From Pseudomonadota bacterium (GTDB lineage Bacteria > Pseudomonadota > Gammaproteobacteria > Acidiferrobacterales > UBA6901): 64,000 bases of DNA. The stretch is taken from the NCBI GenBank assembly GCA_021785515.1, contig JAJYEX010000001.1:186001-250000 (forward strand), given 5' to 3'. The notes beneath the pieces are model-generated. The model was not told the origin of the DNA. It made no database searches and saw only the letters and a program-made list of their open reading frames with translations. Positions 17,959 to 28,210 of this stretch are shown one piece after another. Position 1 is the first letter of the stretch; each line of letters opens with the position of its first letter. The translations under genes were made by a program, and so were the position numbers.

Positions 17959-18297
17959 TCAAGCGAGGTGACCATCGATAAAATCGCGCACGAAAGTCTC
18001 GGGTCTGGCGCCACTGAAGCGCCCGCGCTCCACTCCCCGATCAAACAGGATCACCGTCGGAAAGCCCTTCAGGCCGTAGCGGCCGGCTAACCGCATGTTC
18101 TCGTCCACCTCCACCTTGGCAAGGCGCAACGCACCACCATAGGCCTGGGTTACCTTTTCGAGAACTGGCGTCAATGCCCGGCACGGGGCACACCACTCGG
18201 CCCAGAAGTCCACAAGTACCGGCTGATGGTGGGATGCATCCAGAACCGACTGGGGAAAATCGTCTTCGTTGGCGTTGAATATCACGGTAGCGGACAT
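17959..18297 (-). CDS. Thioredoxin
   Basis: A 112-aa cytoplasmic disulfide reductase with the active site FWAEWCAPCRALTPVLE, in which the second position is Ala instead of the commoner Gly (WCGPC). The cis-proline motif GFPTVILF and conserved VDEN are also present. The length is standard for a single thioredoxin domain. The ATG is preceded by GAAGG. It is the first gene of a probable two-gene unit with the AF1514-type gene. It could supply electrons to enzymes such as MsrA, but other thioredoxin genes are likely elsewhere in the genome. Confidence 0.95.
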   Translation of the reverse strand: MSATVIFNANEDDFPQSVLDASHHQPVLVDFWAEWCAPCRALTPVLEKVTQAYGGALRLAKVEVDENMRLAGRYGLKGFPTVILFDRGVERGRFSGARPETFVRDFIDGHLA

Positions 18298-18490
18298 GTT
18301 GCCTTCGGGTCACCTGCGTACAGGGCGGCAAAAGCTATCATGGGCGCCCCACCGGTGCAACGACGCCACCCGCCAAAATCTTCGCTCCTCGCAGGCACAA
18401 CCGGGCTGCGACAAACCCTCTGCCGGATAATCCGCAACAATCCGCGCCGGTGTCCGCGCACGGACCGGATCTGGCGGCGCCGCTACTCCT

Positions 18491-18817
18491 TCATACAGTG
18501 GCGCGACGGATTCCGCGCTTGAGGTCGTGAATGCGGCGCAATATGCCGCGCAATTCATCATGATTTTTGGCGGCAAGCGCGGCATCCCGCTTCTTCTTCA
18601 ATTCCCGGATACGCGCCTTGATGCCGGCGGTGTCCACGCCAACGAGGTGATGATGGTGTTCATGTGCCTCGATCCCGAGCGCCTTGCACAGGGCCACAAG
18701 GAGATGATCCTTGTTGAGCTGGGTGTAGCCCTTTACCGCCTCATGATCAAGACCCGCCGCGATTTCACGGAGTTCCGCAACTGTCTTCCCCTTCAGATCG
18801 TCATAACTGTGCGACAT
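18491..18817 (-). CDS. Small hypothetical protein with Rho-N/SAP-like N-terminus and His cluster
   Basis: A 108-aa soluble protein. The N-terminal half (KTVAELREIAAGLDHEAVKGYTQ, then KDHLLVALCKALG) resembles the helix-extended-helix of Rho N-terminal or SAP domains, which bind nucleic acid. It is followed by a His-rich segment EAHEHHHHLVG and a Lys/Arg-rich helical C-terminus (IRELKKKRDAALAAKN, then LRRIHDLKRGIRRATV). The ATG has a strong GAGGGGG site. Nucleic-acid binding and metal binding are inferences from composition. It is located between the thioredoxin pair and the dienelactone hydrolase, all on the minus strand. Confidence 0.75.
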   Translation of the reverse strand: MSHSYDDLKGKTVAELREIAAGLDHEAVKGYTQLNKDHLLVALCKALGIEAHEHHHHLVGVDTAGIKARIRELKKKRDAALAAKNHDELRGILRRIHDLKRGIRRATV

Positions 18818-18892
18818 GAATGTAGTCCCCCTCGCTCATCGGTATTCCATTGGTCGACCGTGTCCATGGTACCCCGAACACGTCCATCATAC

Positions 18893-18952
18893 CCTCCGCC
18901 CCTGAGTGCGGCGGCGCCACGTACGCCGCGCCGCCGCACTCAGGGGCGGAGG
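18893..18952. repeat. Perfect 23-bp inverted repeat at the 3' end of the dienelactone hydrolase gene
   Basis: Arms at 18893-18915 and 18930-18952 are exactly complementary over 23 bp, with a 14-nt loop. The right arm contains the last codons and the stop of the minus-strand hydrolase gene, so the mRNA would end in a very stable hairpin. No T-tract follows on the minus strand, so it is not a standard intrinsic terminator. Confidence 0.8.
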
Positions 18953-19647
18953 TATCGCGCAAAGAACTCAAGCGTGCGCGGCCACGAAAGCGCGTCGGCG
19001 GCCTCGCGATACCGTTCAGCGCTCGTAAAGTTCATGAATGCGTGGCCCGCCCCGGAATAGGCGAAAAATTCGTGCGGCTTGCCCAGGCGCGTCAGTTCGG
19101 CATCGAATTCCTGCACATCCTTGGGTGCCGGGTTGGTGTCATCAGCCCCGGCATGAAACATGATCGGACAGTGGATCTCGGCACTGCGCTCAAACGGCGC
19201 AACCACACCATCCCCCCACGCAACCTTGATGTTTCCACCATAATATGCCACTGCCGCCCTGAAGCTTGGATTGGCCGCGGCCATCAGATAGACGACCCGA
19301 CCCCCCATGCAGAAGCCCGTTATGCCCAGCCGCTTACTGTCAACCCGGGGATGACGCTGCAGATAGTCCACAACAGCGTTGACATCCTCCTCGACCTCAC
19401 GATCCTTCAACAACCGGAACCGCTCCATCCCGTCGCGCGTGGGATCAAGGCGGTGATACAGATCGGGCGCCACTGCAACATACCCCGCATCTGCGAGGCG
19501 GTCGCACATGCGGTGAATGAACACATCGACCCCAGGCGCGTGCTGAATGACGACGATCGCCGGGAAACGCTGCGTTCCGTCCGGAAGTGCCTCATACACT
19601 GCCATGCCGGCACCGCCGGTTGCCATGGTCCGCGTGAAACATGCCAT
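18940..19647 (-). CDS. Dienelactone hydrolase family protein
   Basis: A 235-aa alpha/beta hydrolase. The start is the ATG at 19647, which has AGGGAGG at good spacing; the track's frame runs 114 codons too far upstream. The Cys-His-Asp triad typical of the family is visible: nucleophile elbow GFCMGGRVV, acid in FHAGADDTNPA and GAGHAFMNF for the histidine. Classic members open dienelactone in chloroaromatic degradation, but many relatives act on unknown esters, and no aromatic-degradation genes are nearby. The protein is cytoplasmic. It is divergent from the giant uvrA across 282 bp. Its last codons form one arm of a perfect 23-bp inverted repeat. Confidence 0.92.
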   Translation of the reverse strand: MACFTRTMATGGAGMAVYEALPDGTQRFPAIVVIQHAPGVDVFIHRMCDRLADAGYVAVAPDLYHRLDPTRDGMERFRLLKDREVEEDVNAVVDYLQRHPRVDSKRLGITGFCMGGRVVYLMAAANPSFRAAVAYYGGNIKVAWGDGVVAPFERSAEIHCPIMFHAGADDTNPAPKDVQEFDAELTRLGKPHEFFAYSGAGHAFMNFTSAERYREAADALSWPRTLEFFARYLRP

Positions 19648-19929
19648 GCTTCTCGATCCTCCCTTTAACCCTACGGTAACCGCGGCATCCACCACTACCC
19701 CGGCCGACAGAACTGACAGCCTGCCGTCCATTGTGCTCCGGTTGGCGCAAAACTGACAAGCAACAACCCGACGATGGACAGCTGCGGCTGCACATCGTAA
19801 TGTTTCCAGCCGCCGGCACATTCCCGCACGCCTGGCGCGCCGGATCGGGCCGCTGCCGATGCGCCTCCGTTCGTCGCGACCTGCGGCCTGCACCGACCGG
19901 CCAACTCTCATGGAAATACAGACAGCGAT

Positions 19930-22900
19930 ATGGACTCCAACTGGATTCGCATCAAAGGTGCGCGCCAAAACAACCTCAAGAACCTCCACCTGCGGCTGCC
20001 GCTCAATGAACTGATCGTGGTCACCGGCGTAAGCGGCAGCGGCAAATCGTCCCTGGCGTTCGATACTGTCTTCGCTGAAGGCCAGCGACGCTACGTCGAG
20101 ACGTTTTCACCGTACGCGCGTCAGTTTTTGGATCGCATGGACAAGCCCAGCGTAGACGCCATAGACGGCATTCCACCCGCCATCGCCATTGATCAAATCA
20201 ATCCGGTGCGCACATCACGCTCGACAGTCGGCACAATGACCGAACTGAATGACCACCTCAAGCTTCTGTTTGCCAGAGCGGCGAAGCTGTATTGCGGCAG
20301 TTGTGCAAGGCCGGTCGTGCGCGACAACCCGGACAGCATTGTCGCGCAACTGATGGAGCACGTTTCGCGCGAGGCCGAGCGCGCGCTCATCGTCTTTGCG
20401 GTTCGGGTGCCGACCTCATTGAACGAGAGCCAAGCGGCCGAGCTGCTTGCCACCCAGGGCTACACCCGCCTGCGGCAAAGCGGCCCGGGCCTGATGGAGG
20501 TAATCCAGGACCGTGTCCGGCTGGTACCGGAAAACCGGACACGCATTGTCGAAAGTCTTGAGGTCGCCCTCAAGGCCGGTCGTGGACGGGTCTCCGTTTA
20601 CCCTCTCGGATCACAGGACCAGGAGGGGCGGCCGTGGCGCTTTTCCTCAGGGCTGCATTGCCCCGACTGCGACATCGAGTACAGCGATCCGGTTCCGAAC
20701 CTGTTTTCGTTTAATTCCCCGATCGGCGCCTGCACAAGCTGCCGGGGTTTCGGCCGCATCATGAGGATAGATTACGCACTGGTGGTGCCGGACAAATCCA
20801 GATCGCTAGCGGCCGGAGCGGTCAAACCCTGGCAGACCGAAAGTTACCGCGAACACCAGTCCAACCTCATGCGGTTCGCACGTCGAAAGGGTATTCCGAC
20901 CGATGTGCCATGGAGCCGCCTGTCCCCCGCCCAGCAGCAGTGGGTGCTGGAAGGAGAGGCTACACCAACGAAAGCCGGATGGTACGGGGTACGCCGCTTC
21001 TTTGACCGGCTGGAAACCAGAAGCTACCACATGCACATCCGCGTGCTGCTGTCGAAATACCGTTCCTATCTGACCTGTCCCGCGTGTGGCGGCGCGCGAC
21101 TGAAGCCGGAGGCGCTGCTGTGGCGCCTCGGCACTGGCACCGATACGTCGGTCTGGCATGGGCCGGCCTCTGCTTCCACCAGCAGCGCCGTCCAGACTCA
21201 CGTTCCGGGGGTCACGATTCACGACATTGCACTTCTTCCGCTGGCACAGTGCCAGGAGTATTTCGCACAACTTCGCCTGAGCGCCCCGCTGGACGAAGCG
21301 ACAGAACTGCTGCTCGCTGAGGTGCGGGCGCGCCTGGACTATCTGACGGAGGTCGGATTGGGCTATCTGACCCTGGACCGGCAATCGCGCACCCTGTCCG
21401 GCGGTGAGGTGCAGCGTATCAATCTCGCCACTGCCCTCGGGACCTCCCTGGTAAACGCGCTGTTCGTCCTCGATGAACCCACGATCGGACTGCATTCACG
21501 CGATGTTCAGCGGCTGCTGGCCGTGCTCCGGAAGCTGCGTGACGCCGGCAATTCTCTGCTTGTGGTGGAACATGATCCGCAGCTCATGCTGGGTGCGGAT
21601 CATGTTCTGGAACTTGGGCCCGGACCCGGAGAACGTGGCGGCCAGAAGGTATTTTATGGTACTCCCGAAAGCCTGTTGCGGTCGCGCCGCTCGCTGACGG
21701 CATGTTATCTGAGGGGCGAAAAACCCATTTCGGCGCAGACAAGGCCGGAGACCGGATCCATCGAATCAGGTCCCACGATCGATATCCTGGGCGCAGCCGC
21801 CAACAACCTAAAGAACATCGACGTCCAGATACCGCTGAACCGGATGGTGTCCATTACCGGAGTATCCGGCTCCGGAAAATCTACCCTGATGGTCGACATC
21901 TGCTACAACGCGTTACGCAAACTGAAGGGTCTTCCCGCCGGACCGGCCGGCCCACATCGGGAGCTGCGGGGGCATGAACATCTGGACGATGTCATCCTGG
22001 TCAACCAGGCGCCCATCGGGAAAACCTCCCGCTCAAATCCGGCGAGCTATGTGGGCGCCTTCGACTCCATACGCAAAATGTTCGCGGCGCACCCGCTCGC
22101 CGTGCAGCGCGGCTATTCAGCCGGAACCTTCAGCTTTAATTCCGGCACGGGCCGCTGCCCCGTGTGCCAGGGATCGGGCTTTGAGCACGTCGAGATGCAG
22201 TTTCTGAGTGACGTCTACATACGGTGTCCGGAGTGTGACGGCCGACGCTACCGCAGCGAAATTCTGGAAGTAAAGCTGCTTGCGGCCAGCCGGACAGACA
22301 GCATGACCGATCGTCAGCGCCGGCGTGGACGACTTCGAAGCACCGAAGCACCGACCGCGGCATCGATCGCCGACGTGCTTGACATGACTGTTTCGGAAGC
22401 GGCGCGGTTCTTTTCGGGCCAGCAGGACTTGCAGCAGGCGCTTGAGCCGCTGTCGGCCGTCGGGCTGTCTTATCTGAAACTCGGACAACCGGTTCCGACC
22501 CTGTCAGGAGGCGAAGCGCAACGTCTCAAGCTGGCCGGCCATCTGGCCGGGGCGCGCCGTCAGCGCACCCCGGGACGGTCCATCCTGTTTCTCTTCGACG
22601 AGCCGACCACCGGGCTGCACTTTGACGACATCGCCACACTGCTGCGCGCATTCCGTCGCCTTCTGGACGAGAACCACTCCGTGGTCGTGATCGAACACAA
22701 CCTTGATGTCATACGGTCCTCGGACTGGGTCATCGATCTCGGCCCCGAAGGCGGCGATGCGGGCGGCACCGTCATGTGCACCGGCACGCCGGAGCAGATA
22801 CTCCGGCATTCCTCGAGCCACACCGCCAGGGCGTTGCGCGAATACCTGGCGGGCGGCGTCCGGACCGCGGAGCAGCGGGCCGGCATTGTCACGCCCGCGG

Positions 22901-25566
22901 TGGCGGCGCTACCGCAGCGGCGGGATGGGGTCATCCGTGTCTGGAACGCACGTGAACACAACCTGAAAGGCGTCGATCTCGAGATTCCGCGCGGACGTTT
23001 CACGGTGATCACCGGCATCTCGGGATCCGGAAAGAGCACTGTCGCATTCGACATCCTGTTTGCCGAGGGACAGCGCCGCTATCTGGAATCCCTCAACGCC
23101 TACGCGCGGCAGTTCGTGCAGCCTGCGGCGCGCCCCGATGTCGATGCCATTCGCGGCATTCCGCCAACTGTGGCCATTGAACAACGTACCAGTCGCGGCG
23201 GGCGCAAGAGCACGGTGGCCACGCTTACTGAGATTCACCACTTTCTACGGCTACTCTTTGTCAAACTCGGAGTTCAACACTGTCCCGACTGCCGCATACC
23301 GATCGAGTCACAGAGTTTTGATTCCGTACTGGGCCGGATCTTGCGCGAGTTTCGCAATCGGCGGGTCACCGTGCTGGCGCCGCTGGTCACGGCCCGGAAG
23401 GGCTATTATACCGACCTGGCGCAATGGGCCCGTGCCCGGGGCCACGACCGTCTGCGCGTTGATGGCAACTACCTCGACACGTCGATGTGGCCCCGCCTCG
23501 ACCGCTTTCGCGAGCACAGCATTGAACTGCCTGTCGATACAATCGACGTGACCCCCGCGAACGAACAGCGCTTGCGCGCGTCGGCGGAACGCGCCCTTGC
23601 CCTCGGAAAGGGAAACATGCAGCTGCTACCGGAACGGGATGGCCGCAAGCACCTGTCTGCCACGCCGGTGCTGTTTTCCACAAACCGCTCATGCAGACGG
23701 TGCGGGCGAGGATTCGATGCCCTCGATCCACGTCTGTTTTCGTACAACTCGCCGCATGGATGGTGTCCAGGCTGTTACGGCACGGGGGTACAGTTGTCAG
23801 GATTCGATGCCGCCCAGACCGGTGAGGAAATCTGGTGGAACGAGTGGTGGGAGGGAGAGGAGCGCACCTGTCCTCAGTGCAACGGACAACGGCTAAACCC
23901 CATCGCACTGGCGGTGCGCTTCCAGAACCAGTCCATCGCGGAATTCGGGGCCATGTCGGTGAACAATGCAGACCGGTTGTTCGGACGGTTGCGGCTGGCG
24001 GGACGAGAGGCGGCGATAGCGCGCGATGTCCTGACAGAACTCAGCGCGCGTCTCGGATTCTTGACGCGCGTCGGACTTGGCTACCTCACCCTCGACCGGG
24101 CCGCGCCGACCCTGTCGGGTGGCGAAGCGCAACGCATCCGGCTCGCCGCGCAGCTGGGATCAAATCTGCGGGGGGTATGCTATATCCTCGACGAACCCAC
24201 CATCGGCCTGCATCCGCACGATAACCGGATGCTGCTCGACGCTCTGCAGGTACTGCGGCGAAACGGCAACACCCTGGTGGTCGTGGAACACGACGAAGAG
24301 ACCATACGCAAGGCGCAATACGTGGTGGATCTGGGTCCGGGTGCCGGCGCAAACGGCGGGCGCGTGGTGGCCACCGGAACGCTGCGCGATCTCCTGGCAA
24401 ATCCCGCATCGGTAACCGGACGCTGCCTCGCGAACCCGATGGAGCATCCTGCCAGTCCGCGCCGGCCGGTGCATCAACGCGGCAAAAACGCTACACCTGC
24501 CATCATTATCGAACACGCCAAACTTCACAACCTTAAGGACCTTACGGTTCATATACCCCTTGGACGGCTCGTCTGCGTCACCGGCGTAAGCGGCAGCGGC
24601 AAAAGCACCCTGGTAAGGCAGATCCTGCACGAAAACCTGCGGCGGGCTTTGCGCCGGCATCGTGGCCGCGCGCCGGCGCCGCTCGGCTGCAGCGCAGTCC
24701 GGGGCATCGAGGCTGTTGCCCGGGTCCTGGAAGTCGATCAGACGCCGGTCGGAAAAACACCGCGCTCATGTCCGGCAACCTACGTCGGATTCTGGGACGC
24801 GGTCCGGCGGCTGTTTTCCAGCACCGTCGAGGCGCGATTGCGTGGATACGCCCCGGCCAGGTTCTCCTTCAACGTACCGGGTGGCCGCTGCGAGACCTGC
24901 GAAGGGCAGGGAACCAGGAAAATTGAGATGAGCTTTTTGCCGGATGTGACAGTACCTTGCGAGGCCTGTGGGGGTACCCGGTTCGCCGCAGAAACCCTGG
25001 CAGTGCGGTTCAAGGACCGCAGCATTGCCGACGTACTCGCGATGAGCGTCGATGAAGCGGCAACATTTTTCTCGGCCCACAAGAACATCCACCTGGCACT
25101 GCGCCTGCTCCAGGATGTCGGGCTCGGCTACCTGACTCTCGGTCAGCCCAGCCCCACGCTTTCCGGTGGCGAAGCGCAGCGTATCAAGCTCGTGACCGAG
25201 CTGGCCAAGCCGGCCCGGACTGGCGAGCTGCGGCCGCGGACTGCGGATGCCGGATCCGACCGACACACGCTTTATGTTCTCGACGAACCCACCGTCGGAC
25301 TGCACATGGCAGACGTGGGCCGGCTGATACACACACTTCACAGCCTCGCGTCATCTGGAAACACCGTGGTCGTCATCGAACACAATCTCGATGTCATGGC
25401 GGAGGCGGACTGGATCATAGATCTGGGACCGGAGGGCGGCGACCGGGGCGGCCGTATTGTGGCTCAGGGCGCGCCGGCCGTCATCATGCGGGCGCGACGC
25501 TCTCATACGGCGCGTGCGCTCTCCGCGTTTCTGCGTCGGCGCGGCTATCGGAACCGCAACCACTGA
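19930..25566 (+). CDS. uvrA: Double-length excinuclease ABC subunit A (tandem UvrA fusion)
   Basis: A single 1878-aa frame holding two complete UvrA units, about residues 1-985 and 995-1878, against the usual about 940 aa. Each unit has two ABC ATPase modules: Walker A at about 33 (GVSGSGKSS), 644, 1030 and 1550, and signatures LSGGEVQR or LSGGEAQR at about 490, 858, 1395 and 1744. All four zinc modules keep paired CxxC motifs. UvrA recognises lesions in nucleotide excision repair and normally dimerises, so this is a covalent dimer. The second half keeps a canonical UvrB-binding region ([18 protein letters not shown]); the same region in the first half is shortened. Such fused UvrAs exist in some proteobacteria, for example Burkholderia, by general knowledge. 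No SOS box is evident upstream. Confidence 0.95.
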   Translation: MDSNWIRIKGARQNNLKNLHLRLPLNELIVVTGVSGSGKSSLAFDTVFAEGQRRYVETFSPYARQFLDRMDKPSVDAIDGIPPAIAIDQINPVRTSRSTVGTMTELNDHLKLLFARAAKLYCGSCARPVVRDNPDSIVAQLMEHVSREAERALIVFAVRVPTSLNESQAAELLATQGYTRLRQSGPGLMEVIQDRVRLVPENRTRIVESLEVALKAGRGRVSVYPLGSQDQEGRPWRFSSGLHCPDCDIEYSDPVPNLFSFNSPIGACTSCRGFGRIMRIDYALVVPDKSRSLAAGAVKPWQTESYREHQSNLMRFARRKGIPTDVPWSRLSPAQQQWVLEGEATPTKAGWYGVRRFFDRLETRSYHMHIRVLLSKYRSYLTCPACGGARLKPEALLWRLGTGTDTSVWHGPASASTSSAVQTHVPGVTIHDIALLPLAQCQEYFAQLRLSAPLDEATELLLAEVRARLDYLTEVGLGYLTLDRQSRTLSGGEVQRINLATALGTSLVNALFVLDEPTIGLHSRDVQRLLAVLRKLRDAGNSLLVVEHDPQLMLGADHVLELGPGPGERGGQKVFYGTPESLLRSRRSLTACYLRGEKPISAQTRPETGSIESGPTIDILGAAANNLKNIDVQIPLNRMVSITGVSGSGKSTLMVDICYNALRKLKGLPAGPAGPHRELRGHEHLDDVILVNQAPIGKTSRSNPASYVGAFDSIRKMFAAHPLAVQRGYSAGTFSFNSGTGRCPVCQGSGFEHVEMQFLSDVYIRCPECDGRRYRSEILEVKLLAASRTDSMTDRQRRRGRLRSTEAPTAASIADVLDMTVSEAARFFSGQQDLQQALEPLSAVGLSYLKLGQPVPTLSGGEAQRLKLAGHLAGARRQRTPGRSILFLFDEPTTGLHFDDIATLLRAFRRLLDENHSVVVIEHNLDVIRSSDWVIDLGPEGGDAGGTVMCTGTPEQILRHSSSHTARALREYLAGGVRTAEQRAGIVTPAVAALPQRRDGVIRVWNAREHNLKGVDLEIPRGRFTVITGISGSGKSTVAFDILFAEGQRRYLESLNAYARQFVQPAARPDVDAIRGIPPTVAIEQRTSRGGRKSTVATLTEIHHFLRLLFVKLGVQHCPDCRIPIESQSFDSVLGRILREFRNRRVTVLAPLVTARKGYYTDLAQWARARGHDRLRVDGNYLDTSMWPRLDRFREHSIELPVDTIDVTPANEQRLRASAERALALGKGNMQLLPERDGRKHLSATPVLFSTNRSCRRCGRGFDALDPRLFSYNSPHGWCPGCYGTGVQLSGFDAAQTGEEIWWNEWWEGEERTCPQCNGQRLNPIALAVRFQNQSIAEFGAMSVNNADRLFGRLRLAGREAAIARDVLTELSARLGFLTRVGLGYLTLDRAAPTLSGGEAQRIRLAAQLGSNLRGVCYILDEPTIGLHPHDNRMLLDALQVLRRNGNTLVVVEHDEETIRKAQYVVDLGPGAGANGGRVVATGTLRDLLANPASVTGRCLANPMEHPASPRRPVHQRGKNATPAIIIEHAKLHNLKDLTVHIPLGRLVCVTGVSGSGKSTLVRQILHENLRRALRRHRGRAPAPLGCSAVRGIEAVARVLEVDQTPVGKTPRSCPATYVGFWDAVRRLFSSTVEARLRGYAPARFSFNVPGGRCETCEGQGTRKIEMSFLPDVTVPCEACGGTRFAAETLAVRFKDRSIADVLAMSVDEAATFFSAHKNIHLALRLLQDVGLGYLTLGQPSPTLSGGEAQRIKLVTELAKPARTGELRPRTADAGSDRHTLYVLDEPTVGLHMADVGRLIHTLHSLASSGNTVVVIEHNLDVMAEADWIIDLGPEGGDRGGRIVAQGAPAVIMRARRSHTARALSAFLRRRGYRNRNH

Positions 25567-25764
25567 CGGCCTGGTCTGCAACCGCAGCCGGACGCGCCTC
25601 CTTGCGGCACGCCCGGCAATCGGCGGGCCCTGCCGGCGCCGAAATGTTGTGTCTGACTTGAGCGCGAGACGTGCTTGGCGCAGAATCCATTGATCGCCAG
25701 AAATCACCGCGGGCAGCATGATGCAGCAGCCCTTGCCGCCCGCCGTCATCGGAGAAACCGGCGG

Positions 25765-26622
25765 ATGAATGCGCGTAAACTCAAGCAGTCCATCTCGGCG
25801 CTGACCGTATCGGAAGGCGCTGGGGTCACGGTGCACAGGACGATCGGAACACCGGCCCTGCGTCAGCTCGATCCTTTCCTGATGCTGGACCATTTCGGCA
25901 GCGACAACCCGGATGAATATATTGCCGGATTTCCTGATCATCCCCACCGAGGATTCGTCACGCTCACGTACATGATCGATGGGCACATGCTGCATCAGGA
26001 CAGCATGGGCAGTCGCGGCGATCTGCAAGCCGGCTCTGTCCAGTGGATGAAAGCAGCGAGTGGCGTCATTCACTCCGAAATGCCGCAGCAGACCAACGGC
26101 CTCATGCGCGGCTTTCAGCTGTGGATAAACCTGCCGGCAACGGAAAAAATGGGCCGTCCCGCCTACCAGGACTTTCCGTCCGCGCGCATACCGGTGGCCC
26201 ACGCCGGCGGCGCCACGGTCAAAATCATCAGTGGAGCATACGCGGGGCAGCGCGGCCCGGTGGATGATCCGCATACCGCGGTCACGTACCTGGATGTGTC
26301 GCTGACACCGAACAACGAATTCAGCCACGACCTGCCGGCGGGCCTCAATGCGTTTGTCTACGTATACGAGGGACGCATCGGAATCGCTTCCGACTCGGTG
26401 AACACCCACACGCTGGCGGTACTTGGGGCGGGCGACCGGGTTTCCCTGGTCGCTGGTGATGGTGGCGCACGCCTGATCCTGGTTGCCGGCCGTCCGCTGC
26501 ACGAACCGGTCGTCCAGTACGGGCCGTTCGTCATGAACACTGAAGATGAAATCCGCCAGGCGGTAGACGACTATCGACACGACCGCCTTGTCCGCACGGA
26601 AGCCAGCCGGAATTCGTTCTGA
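25765..26622 (+). CDS. Pirin family protein
   Basis: A 285-aa bicupin. The ATG at 25765 gives the natural N-terminus MNARKLKQSISALTVSEGAG; the track start is 30 codons earlier in an Arg/His-rich leader. Metal-binding residues match human pirin (His56, His58, His101, Glu103) as His59 and His61 in FPDHPHRGF, and His103 and Glu105 in VIHSEMP. Bacterial pirins include quercetin 2,3-dioxygenase-like enzymes and redox-sensing proteins, and the physiological role is usually unknown. It lies downstream of uvrA on the same strand, across about 200 bp. A pirin C-terminal domain (about residues 170-280) is complete. Confidence 0.93.
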   Translation: MNARKLKQSISALTVSEGAGVTVHRTIGTPALRQLDPFLMLDHFGSDNPDEYIAGFPDHPHRGFVTLTYMIDGHMLHQDSMGSRGDLQAGSVQWMKAASGVIHSEMPQQTNGLMRGFQLWINLPATEKMGRPAYQDFPSARIPVAHAGGATVKIISGAYAGQRGPVDDPHTAVTYLDVSLTPNNEFSHDLPAGLNAFVYVYEGRIGIASDSVNTHTLAVLGAGDRVSLVAGDGGARLILVAGRPLHEPVVQYGPFVMNTEDEIRQAVDDYRHDRLVRTEASRNSF

Positions 26623-26657
26623 CCCGGGACATCTCCGGTTCGCGGATGCAGGACCGG

Positions 26658-26969
26658 CTAGGCCCGCCCAGCATTGGTGTCGGAGGGCGAATGATAGTAT
26701 TCGCTCTCCTCGGCGAACTGCTTGACCATACGCTGCAATTCCGCGAGCCGCAGACCGGCGGTGTTGATAGACACACAGTCCTCACAGCGTGGATCTCCGC
26801 AGGGCTGGCGCGAATAGAGCCAGTATTGCACGGCCCCGGCCAGGAGGCCGTCGGCTATATCCCACCGATCGGCCTCCTCATTACTGTTTGCCTGGCTGTT
26901 CCCGAGCTCTACAGCGCCATGAAATACCTCGTTGAAAACCTCATCCGGGTCCGTCTCGGCATTCTTCAT
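26658..26969 (-). CDS. Small hypothetical protein with Cys cluster, 103 aa
   Basis: From the ATG at 26969 (GAGGGAC upstream); the longer track frame includes an unlikely Cys/Pro leader. The sequence is acidic and soluble: MKNAETDPDEVFNEVFHGAV, then YWLYSRQPCGDPRCEDC. The CGDPRCEDC motif (CX4CX2C) may bind a metal or form disulfides. The C-terminal half is helical (LRLAELQRMVKQFAEESEYY). No family is recognised. It lies just upstream of nothing obvious and is convergent with pirin. Moderate confidence rests on its start site and sensible sequence. Confidence 0.6.
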   Translation of the reverse strand: MKNAETDPDEVFNEVFHGAVELGNSQANSNEEADRWDIADGLLAGAVQYWLYSRQPCGDPRCEDCVSINTAGLRLAELQRMVKQFAEESEYYHSPSDTNAGRA

Positions 26970-27086
26970 ATCTAAAGTCCCTCGCCCATCATTGCAGAAC
27001 GTGCCACTGCAGTGTACCAGATCCGTATTAAGCTTCGGCGGCACCCGATAACTGACCGGCATAGGCCGTCCTGGTCGCTGCCAACC

Positions 27087-28094
27087 CTAATCCGCCACCG
27101 CCGACGCTACCAGCGCCACGTCTGCAGACTTGACCGAGTCGAGATCGAATTTCCGGGCGGCGGCAGCCATGCGCGTCAATGCCGCGGCAAGCGGCATCGG
27201 GGCGTCCGCATCCTTTTTCACCCGGACGTAACGCACGGGGTTGATGCGGGCCACGACATAGTTGCGAAGATACGGGGACCGGAATCCACGCGCCTGCAAA
27301 CCGGCAATGATCCTCCGGACGTCCGCATCGATCGCCTCGATTCGCGCCGCGAAACCCTCGCGTTCACGGATACTGGTCGCCAGGCGGCGTCCGCTGAACC
27401 GCTCGACTTTGCGCAGAAAGGGACTATAGGCACCGCCGGCGAACCGGCCGTGTTTTTCGTAGATTATCCCGAGGGTCAGCAGCTCCGGTAACTCAAACTC
27501 GGCGACGAAATCCGATTCCTTGGCTGTCCCACTGCGACTCGCGAGGCTTCGTGCCATGCGGATCACTTCCAGGCTGCGATCTTTGAGATTGTGCGGCTTT
27601 TCGGTATTCAGGGCCAGGATTCGGAAGGCAAGCTCCTCGTCCGGCGAAACGATGGCCATTATCTGGCGTAAACCGAGCACCTTGGCTGCCGCCAACCGAT
27701 GCCGGCCATTAGGCGTCCAGAGCTCCTGGTCCGGTCCCCGCACGACAATGAGCGGATCAAGAAAAGCCCCCGCTTCCTCGATCTTGCCCGCCAAGCGCCG
27801 GGTGTGGGTGGGCGACAGATCTCTCTGGAATGGGGTTGGTTGCACCGCTGAAATGGGCAATGCGGCCAGCAGCAAGGGTTTGCCCGACAAAGGCTCGCGA
27901 TAGGCACCGATGGCGGCGCCACCGACCTGACGCACCCGTTCGACCAGCGCGAGCACCTCGGGTGCATCCAGCCCGATCACAATTTCAGCGGCCGCTAGTC
28001 CGCGCTTCACTGCACGCGGGGTCAGCGCGGTACTGGACCTGCCTCGCCGGGCCGCCCTGGCGCCGCGTTTTCCCTTCACCTTAGCGGGTGTCAT
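27087..28094 (-). CDS. Orphan ParB/sulfiredoxin-domain protein
   Basis: A 335-aa protein with a Lys/Arg-rich N-terminal tail (about 1-30) and a ParB N-terminal domain at about 80-165: FQRDLSPTHTRRLAGKIEE followed by WTPNGRHRLAAAKVLGL. The GRHRLAA stretch corresponds to the CTP-binding GERRxRA motif of true ParB proteins but is not identical. No parA, no parS-like array and no replication-origin genes are nearby, so chromosome segregation is doubtful. Plasmid-type relatives include transcription regulators and nucleases. The C-terminal half (FAGGAYSPFLRKVERFSGRR) has no recognised domain. It is probably cytoplasmic and DNA-binding. Confidence 0.82.
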   Translation of the reverse strand: MTPAKVKGKRGARAARRGRSSTALTPRAVKRGLAAAEIVIGLDAPEVLALVERVRQVGGAAIGAYREPLSGKPLLLAALPISAVQPTPFQRDLSPTHTRRLAGKIEEAGAFLDPLIVVRGPDQELWTPNGRHRLAAAKVLGLRQIMAIVSPDEELAFRILALNTEKPHNLKDRSLEVIRMARSLASRSGTAKESDFVAEFELPELLTLGIIYEKHGRFAGGAYSPFLRKVERFSGRRLATSIREREGFAARIEAIDADVRRIIAGLQARGFRSPYLRNYVVARINPVRYVRVKKDADAPMPLAAALTRMAAAARKFDLDSVKSADVALVASAVAD

Positions 28095-28210
28095 CCGCGC
28101 GAGTGTAGCGAGAAACCGATACGCGCGGTACGGTCAGCCGCGGGACCCCGTCCCGACCGGACGCTCCGGCCCCGTCGCTTTTTCAGAAGCCGTCCGGCTG
28201 CCACTTACCC

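Noticed and set aside
25351-26580. 409-aa minus-strand ORF
   Set aside because: Antisense to the 3' end of uvrA and to pirin.
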